Below, piece by piece: positions 57,789-64,000 of a DNA stretch of 64,000 bases. Position numbers and translations under genes: made by a program. Positions within the stretch are counted from its first letter, which is position 1. Each line of letters starts with the position of its first letter. Under the pieces are notes generated by a model that searched no databases, was not told where the DNA came from, and saw nothing but the letters and a program-made list of their open reading frames with translations. The DNA comes from Bartonella sp. WD16.2 (lineage in GTDB: Bacteria > Pseudomonadota > Alphaproteobacteria > Rhizobiales > Rhizobiaceae). The stretch is from contig NZ_CP019781.1 of assembly GCF_002022505.1 (NCBI RefSeq), positions 1,155,001 to 1,219,000 on the forward strand, given 5' to 3'.

Positions 57789-59574
57789 CCATGATTAAAA
57801 CACTATCATACTCAGAAAAGGTAGAATCCAGCTACCTGCATGCATTTATAAAGTATCAACATGACTTTCATATTGCCTTACTCACATCAACCATTCATTC
57901 CTCAAATGCTGTGCAACAAACCTTCAACTTTCCTGAAATTACTCAACCGTATATACATTATCAAAACTTGACATTTTTATTCTTCTCCAATGCTTCTTCT
58001 ATAGATATAAACCATAAACTTCGTCGAGAAATTGATACTTCTAAGATTAACAAAAAGTGCTACATACTCTTTGACAACGTCTATTTCAATTAAAACTGTC
58101 GTAAAACTATTGGCCACTTCTTTAATTTAGCATACCGAAAAACAAAGGCCACAACACCACGCTCTCTATCAAAAAATAACTAAAATTACTGTTTTAACAA
58201 ATATCACAAACGTAATGGCATAAAGTATTTCGCAAACCACACAATTTCTCGGTAAATAAGACATCTTCAACATCTTATATATGCACCGCTTCTCGTGACA
58301 AAAGTTGGTGTAATATTTCAGATTCTTTAAATATGACTAGCTTTTAATAATGCCCTGGCAATCTAGTATAACAAGACCAATACCAAGTATTTAAACACTA
58401 TATAAATAAGAAATTAGAAGATGTAATATGTTATTGATAGTGGAGTAACAATATTTTTGCCATCAGCTTATTACTTGAAAGAAAATAAAGCATTTAATCT
58501 CTTAGCATCTGTGCAAAAAATATGATCATTTCCACATCCATTATTGATTAATCAAACATTGAAAGATATTCTTTTTGGGTTATTTTCACTCTGCACACAA
58601 ATCTTATCAACAGCAAATATTGTGTGGCAAAACGAAAAATAAAATTTTGCTATCATTACAATCCCGCAACAAACATTTAGCACCTTTGGTGAAGACATTA
58701 AAACAATATTTAATAAAAACTAATCTTTCATGAAATTACTAACTCAAACAAATTTAGTATAAAACCGAATAAAGTGATGTGTTATTAATACTTGAATTTT
58801 CTTGTATAATTAAATTGGGAATAGTTGCACAAATTAAATAGCATTTTATTCAAACAGGTACAAAAACAGCATACTACTAAACGTAGAGAAATAGATAAAA
58901 CCGCTTCTTTTTCAAGATGTACAGATCAATATTAGAACTAACACAGTTATTATTTATCGTTTTTGTACCATGAGCTAAACAAAACCATTATTACCATGGA
59001 AATTTTAGAACTACTCATAAATAATTATGAAAAAGTATAGTGCCATATATTTAATTTCAATTAGAAATTAATCCTAAATTTCCTTCTGTTTCAAAGCCAT
59101 TCGGTCTTTTGTAAAAGTAAAAAATGAATACAATAAAACATTAGTGCCAGTTTATTTACAAACATTTTATGTTTTTTATACTCATTTATCAACTCTTGTA
59201 CTAGTTATCTTTTAAATTTATGAGCACGTTTGCGAGTTTTATATTTCTTTAAAAGTAATTTTTATACTTCACATACATTTTGGACTTACGAATTGCACAA
59301 TTTACCTTAATCAAACAATGTAAACTTTCTGGAATATCACTAATAAGACGTTTTATATTCATTTGCTTACGAATTTTCTTTGTGCTAACCTTAATTAATC
59401 ATCGTATCGATATAACAATACTGGGGGTATCATGATATGTCAATTGACAATTTATAGTAATTAAAATTTTATATTGTAAATAAGACCTTGATCAGAGAGT
59501 CGAGTAAATAGTTTGCCTTTCTTGCACATATGAATTAAAATTTTAAAAAATAACTCCATTATATTGAATGCATT
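57789..59574. other. Gene-poor region upstream of copy C
   Basis: About 1.8 kb of AT-rich sequence with stops in all frames. A 100-codon plus-strand frame (57791-58093) starts right at the edge of the regulatory block and encodes an unrecognised sequence without a visible ribosome binding site; I consider it unsupported. The rest holds no recognisable relic. Confidence 0.4.
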
Positions 59575-60354
59575 TTGCAATTTATTTACTCTCTATTTGA
59601 TAATGAATTTATGATATCTGATACATTTTCTCTCGCTCTTTTACCTTTAGGTGCTCATGAATATCACGGAAATCACCTTCCCTTTGAAACTGATTGGATT
59701 ATTGCTGAAGCTTTTGCAAAAGCACTCATTTTACAAGTAAAAGAACAATTTCATATTAAACTATTACCGGTAGAAAAAATTGGCTATTCTATAGAACATA
59801 TGGATACTCCTGGCACACAAACACTCACCTTTTCTGACGCCATAAAACGTTGGATCAATATCGGTGAAAGATGCTACCGTAAAGGTATTAAGCGTTTTCT
59901 TTTTCTAAATGCTCATGGAGGCAATTCACCTTTAATGAGTATTGTCATTACCGAATTACGAAAACGATTTTCAATGCTCGCAGTGGCAACAAGCTGGCAT
60001 CGCTTTGGTCTACCGGAAGGTTTAATAGAGCCATCTGAGCACCACCTTGATATTCACGGAGGATTTATTGAAACTTCCTTAATGCTCTATTTGGCTCCAG
60101 AAAAAGTACAAATGGAACAAGCAGAAAATTTTTATAATAAGCAAGCTGATATGATCGCTAATTATCAATATTTACGTGCCTATGGACCTCATGCTTTTGG
60201 ATGGATAATGCGTGATATTAACCCACGAGGAGGAGCAGGAAATGCAAGTAAGGCAACACCCAAAGCAGGTGAGGCAATTTTTTCTCATGTTCTTTGCGGA
60301 CTTCGTGATTTACTCGATGATATAAATAAATTTAAAATAAGTACATTACAATGA
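59575..60354 (+). CDS. Creatininase-family amidohydrolase
   Basis: A 259-residue protein of the creatininase/creatinine amidohydrolase family, metal-dependent enzymes that open cyclic amides or deformylate related compounds. Family motifs are seen in order: LLPLGAHEYHGNHLPFETD (metal-binding Glu, His and Asp), FLFLNAHGGNSPLM, and DIHGGFIETSLMLYLAP in place of the more usual HAGExETS. The catalytic framework seems complete. The TTG at 59575 is used as start, but no ribosome binding site is clear and the N-terminus is a little short. The gene sits alone inside the autotransporter array, with no pathway neighbours, so the substrate cannot be inferred. Confidence 0.82.
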   Translation: MQFIYSLFDNEFMISDTFSLALLPLGAHEYHGNHLPFETDWIIAEAFAKALILQVKEQFHIKLLPVEKIGYSIEHMDTPGTQTLTFSDAIKRWINIGERCYRKGIKRFLFLNAHGGNSPLMSIVITELRKRFSMLAVATSWHRFGLPEGLIEPSEHHLDIHGGFIETSLMLYLAPEKVQMEQAENFYNKQADMIANYQYLRAYGPHAFGWIMRDINPRGGAGNASKATPKAGEAIFSHVLCGLRDLLDDINKFKISTLQ

Positions 60355-60603
60355 TTCGGTATAGAAAGATCCGAAATATACCGTAAGGTAGAGTGTACTC
60401 TAGCGTTTTTGTAATTACTAAATAATGCATCAACGTTTATACAAACATATAAAACACCTATTTCCTATTTTTGCTGTTTTATCCCACAAAAACATTAAAA
60501 CAATCACCCTATAAAAGGCCATCTAAAAAACAATATTGGGAGTTCTAATATTGTACACCCATAATACTTTACCCCAAAACATATTTAGCAATATTTCACA
60601 TCC

Positions 60604-60942
60604 TTATATTTTTTGCCATATTTTTAAAACTAACCTCCTTCCCCACCCTCTTGTCAGCGTCATCGTCCCCGAACCCGCCATTATCACCCCAATCCCCTTA
60701 CCACTTCCCTCTCCCTTAATCTGTACCTCTGTCAAGTCAGTATTCTTCATCGATCCCCACACGCCTACCCCATACCCATCCCCTATAAAATTAATTGTCG
60801 TATTATCCTCCACCTTCAACGTCCCCTTCCCCATCATAACTATTCCCGTTTGCACATTTGTTATCGCCCCCCCCATTATTGTCACCTTCCCTCCCTCTGC
60901 GTGTACCCCCGTGCCATTTCCATTAGTTTCCTTAATCGTCAC
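60604..60942 (-). pseudogene. Autotransporter copy D, second fragment
   Basis: A 112-codon frame that continues copy D after a single-base deletion (AAAGTG where the family has AAAGGTG, near 60945). It keeps passenger repeats such as GTGVHAEGGKVTIMGGAITNVQTGI. It then leaves the family abruptly near 60655, ending in unrelated RGWGRRLVLKIWQKI. No barrel follows. It overlaps the first fragment by 4 bases. Confidence 0.75.
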
Positions 60943-62057
60943 TTTGTCAAAATCGTCCCCATATTCATCACCAACTCGCCTGCCACCGCATTCACCCCCG
61001 TCATGACCTGTGAAATCTCCACCGTATTCAACGTCACCTTTTCCCCGCCCGCAGATACCCCCGTATCTGCTCCATCCTTTCCCGTAATCGTCCCCTCAAG
61101 CACCTTCAGCGTCCCACTCCCTGTTACCTTTGCCCCTGTTGTGACCTGCATCAACTTCACCATATTCATCATCAACGTCCCATTACTGACCTCAGCCCCC
61201 GTTACTGTACCACTCCCATCAATAGTCAGATTCATCACATCAGCCTTCCCCGAGCCCTCCATCTTCACCACCGTACTCCCACCCCCACTTCCCGTAACAT
61301 TTATAGTACCCCCTCCACTTACAGTAGCTTCTGCACTACCCTTAATCTTTATCGCTTCTTTCACCCCTGTAAAACTAACTGTCGTTCCCTTCCTCACCTC
61401 CACCTCTCCCCCTGTTCCACTCACCTCTATCCCCGTTACCGTAGTCATAGCTCCCATACCCCCACTAATAGTCAGACTCCCCACCGCCCTCTTATCAAAA
61501 ATAACCCTCCCCTCATCCTTCACCTCAATCATAACCCTCCCCCCATCCTTCCCTGCCTCAATCGCATTCTTCAACCCAAATGTCCCCCCATTTACCGTAA
61601 TCACAGACCCTGAACCATCAACCTCCATTACCTTCTGCACATCTGTAATACTAACATTCTCCTTCAACGTCAGCCTCGCCCCCTGTTCCACCCTAATCGC
61701 CGATTTATCACTCCTATCACCATTTTTAACCGTCAGCAGATTATCTCCTATCGTAATATCTGTATTCGGCCCTATTATCTTTATAGCCTCATCATCATCA
61801 GGGTCACTCATATCTATTGTTCTCTCACCAGTCAGCATCCTTGTCTTAATCTCACTGCCACACACAATCTTCCCACTAGAACTATCCCACCCCTGCAACA
61901 TATCACCAACACCAGCCTTACCATTACAATTACCCATATTCGTCCTTAATTGTTGAGCATATACTTTTTGAGATGTAATAAGAGCCAACCCAGCCACAAT
62001 AGCCGTTGAGAGGACACATAAACAAACATGATGTTTTAAGACACGACGCATAACCAT
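60939..62057 (-). CDS. Autotransporter copy D, signal peptide and short N-terminal passenger
   Basis: A 372-residue frame with the family signal peptide and about 330 residues of passenger. After the signal, the sequence (QQLRTNMGNCNGKAGVGDML) differs from the other copies. Near its end MNMGT is joined to ILTK, skipping roughly 19 codons that separate these motifs elsewhere. A one-base deletion then closes the frame. It is the most reduced head of the array and surely cannot form a surface protein. Confidence 0.78.
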   Translation of the reverse strand: MVMRRVLKHHVCLCVLSTAIVAGLALITSQKVYAQQLRTNMGNCNGKAGVGDMLQGWDSSSGKIVCGSEIKTRMLTGERTIDMSDPDDDEAIKIIGPNTDITIGDNLLTVKNGDRSDKSAIRVEQGARLTLKENVSITDVQKVMEVDGSGSVITVNGGTFGLKNAIEAGKDGGRVMIEVKDEGRVIFDKRAVGSLTISGGMGAMTTVTGIEVSGTGGEVEVRKGTTVSFTGVKEAIKIKGSAEATVSGGGTINVTGSGGGSTVVKMEGSGKADVMNLTIDGSGTVTGAEVSNGTLMMNMVKLMQVTTGAKVTGSGTLKVLEGTITGKDGADTGVSAGGEKVTLNTVEISQVMTGVNAVAGELVMNMGTILTK

Positions 62058-62259
62058 AACCCTACATCCTCTTTAAACCAATCCGATTAAAAGAGACAAA
62101 CTGTTCATAAAAAAAGATAAAAACAAAATCATTCCTGAACGGCTTACCACAAACCTAAACGCCCCCCCTTAAACCCCCTTACAAAAAAACATAAAACATT
62201 AACAAAAGGCTCTCTAAAAATGCCCTAAAATACAAAGCCTAAAACAAAAAGACTACACC
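62058..62259 (-). promoter_or_regulatory. Regulatory block of copy D (202-bp short form)
   Basis: It matches the short block of copy B, including the changes that distinguish it from the long form (CTCTCTAAAAATGCCC). It ends at exactly the same junction, GACTACACC followed by internal autotransporter sequence. Copies B and D thus share one rearrangement event. Confidence 0.65.
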
Positions 62260-64000
62260 ATCAAACCATCCGCCTGTCCGTTATCATTACCAATGATCAT
62301 CACCTTGACTGCGGTAAGATTTGCACCTTTTCCTTCGACTTTGATGAATTTTGTAGAGTTAGCACCCCTCTTTACCCTTCTATCACCCCCATAGTTCATA
62401 ATAACGCCATTGAGCACGACCTTCCCCGTTGAAAGACTGACAGCATGCTCTCCTTTAAACTCAATTTCCCCCTTCTTCATCCAGAATTCACCATTCAACA
62501 CAGTAACCCCATTTTTGATATTAGAAAAGACCGCACTTTCTAACATCACCCGCCCCCCATTTTCCACATGAACCCCTTGTACATGACCATTTCCCTCGAT
62601 TTTAATGCCCGTCCCCCTAATATCTGCTGTATTTAGAGCATTTCCTTTTGCCTCGACCTTTAAGAAAGTACTCTTGTCATTATCTCCTGTATACTTCATA
62701 GCGACATTAGTTAACAAAGCATGGCCCCGATTAAGATAGACAGCATGCTCTCCTTTAAAAGTCATCTCCCCACCCAGTACCTGTACAGCACCCTCTTTAA
62801 TGGTCATCCCATTGTAAACATCAGTATAAGTTGGCTTCATCAATACAACCCGTCCACCCCTTATTACATGCAAGCCCTGCCCATGACCATTTCCGTTGAT
62901 TGTTAGATTTGCTGCAACGACTGCGGCCTTCTTTTTAGAAAGGATCGTTTCCACAGCATTTGTAGTAGTATCCTCTCCGGTAATTTTGATGAAGTCAGCC
63001 GTAGGACTATTTCCTTGATAAGTCATTTTGACCACCATTAAAGCAACCTGACCCTGGATAAGATCGATGCCGTGCTTTCCATCAAAGCTTATCTCCCCAC
63101 CTTCCATACGCACAACCCCCTCTGTAACAGTCATACCATTTTTGACATTGGTAAAGGTTGTATTTTTCAAGACAACCTTTCCGTCCTTTATGACCTTTAA
63201 GCCCAGCCCTTTACTTACATTTCCTGAAGTGGAAATTGTTACATTTTCTGCCAAAACTGTTCCCCCTTCGACCCTCATGAAGTTAGCAGTCTTATCACTG
63301 CCCGCATAAGTCATATTGACGCTCTTTAAAACAACATTACCCTTTGCAAGATTGATCCCGTAATCTCCTTTAAAAGCAATACCTCCTTTGTCCATAATCA
63401 CATTCCCCTCTGTAACAATTATACCATTTTTGACATCGGTAAAGTATGTCTCTTTCAACCACGCCGCTCCACTACTTGTTGTCACTTGTACCCCCATTGC
63501 TACCCCTGAAACATTCACCCCCTTCATTATTACTTTTCCTCCATACCCCACTTCTACCCCCGTTCCAGTGTTACTAATACCAGATCCTGTAATGGTGAGC
63601 TCATTTAACAGGGCATGCCCTAGAACAAGATTGATACCGTAGTCTCCATTAAAAGCAATAGATCCCCGGTTCATCACCAGATTCCCACTTGTCATCCGTA
63701 TTCCCATTCCAACCTTTGAAATCTCCACCCCCCTCATCATTACTTCTCCTGAGTTACTCACCCCCATCCCTATACTCTTACGACCTTGTCCTGTAATATT
63801 GAAACTACTTAACAAAGCCTGTCCCCCACTGAGATAAATGCCGTGCCCTTCTTTAAAAGTAATGCCTCCTTTTTCCATACGTATGGTACTCCTTCCCTCA
63901 ACAGTCATACCATTTTTGACATTGGTAAAGGTTGTATTTTTCAACCACACTGCTCCCCCCTTTATGACCTTTAAGCCCTGCCCCTTGTCATTTCCTGTGA
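62253..64000 (-). pseudogene. Autotransporter copy E, internal passenger segment running off the window
   Basis: A passenger segment open from the window end (its upstream part lies beyond 64000) down to a stop at 62253 contributed by the copy D regulatory block. From 62260 to 64000 it runs in register with copy A 25130-26870 without a single insertion or deletion, and all stretches I compared were identical. It contains the RRVKRGAN motif but lacks the linker and barrel. Whether it has a signal peptide upstream cannot be seen. Confidence 0.8.

Noticed and set aside
57791..58093. 100-codon frame at the edge of the copy C regulatory block
   Set aside because: No ribosome binding site and no recognisable family; it begins at a duplication boundary in otherwise stop-rich DNA.

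Overview
The window looks like chromosome of a Bartonella species (Alphaproteobacteria, Rhizobiales). This is inferred from several features together: AT-rich housekeeping genes, a decayed hemin-binding-protein (Omp25/31-like) porin, a decayed prophage carrying AntA/AntB-type antirepressor and tail genes, and very large autotransporters with a long basic signal peptide. The species cannot be fixed from the sequence alone.

Region 1 (1-21.2 kb) is ordinary metabolism. It holds an EmrAB-type efflux pair, a type III ornithine/lysine decarboxylase with a structured upstream leader, the tRNA uridine hydroxylase TrhO, ferredoxin-NADP+ reductase, alanine racemase, the glycine cleavage operon gcvT-gcvH-gcvP, a Lon-N-domain protein with a small UPF0434-like partner, aspartate-semialdehyde dehydrogenase, a methionine ABC importer (metQ-metN-metI), a MaoC-like hydratase and a homoserine-dehydrogenase-like oxidoreductase.

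Region 2 (22.5-33.1 kb) is one intact 3448-residue autotransporter gene (copy A, minus strand). It has a signal peptide, a huge beta-helical repeat passenger and a complete C-terminal barrel. Spacer DNA, an AmpD-like amidase and a ruined Hbp porin gene follow.

Region 3 (38.3-47.1 kb) is a decaying prophage remnant. It contains a broken integrase, an antirepressor, a broken ssb, a tail protein, a broken adenine methyltransferase and a packaging-like small protein. It also carries three separate, apparently intact type II toxin-antitoxin pairs.

Region 4 (47.1-64 kb) is an array of incomplete relatives of copy A, all on the minus strand. Three have a near-identical promoter block and signal peptide (copies B, C, D). 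A fourth piece (E) runs off the window end and matches part of copy A without gaps over about 1.74 kb. None of these has a beta barrel. Copies C and E stop at the same internal point, where they are fused to the promoter block of the next copy. Copy C is interrupted by two single-base contractions in poly-C tracts, compared with in-frame sister repeats. One expressed-looking gene beside several barrel-less 'heads' and internal cassettes could be a gene-conversion reservoir or a collapsing tandem array. It is the most notable structure in the window. A creatininase-like gene sits inside the array.
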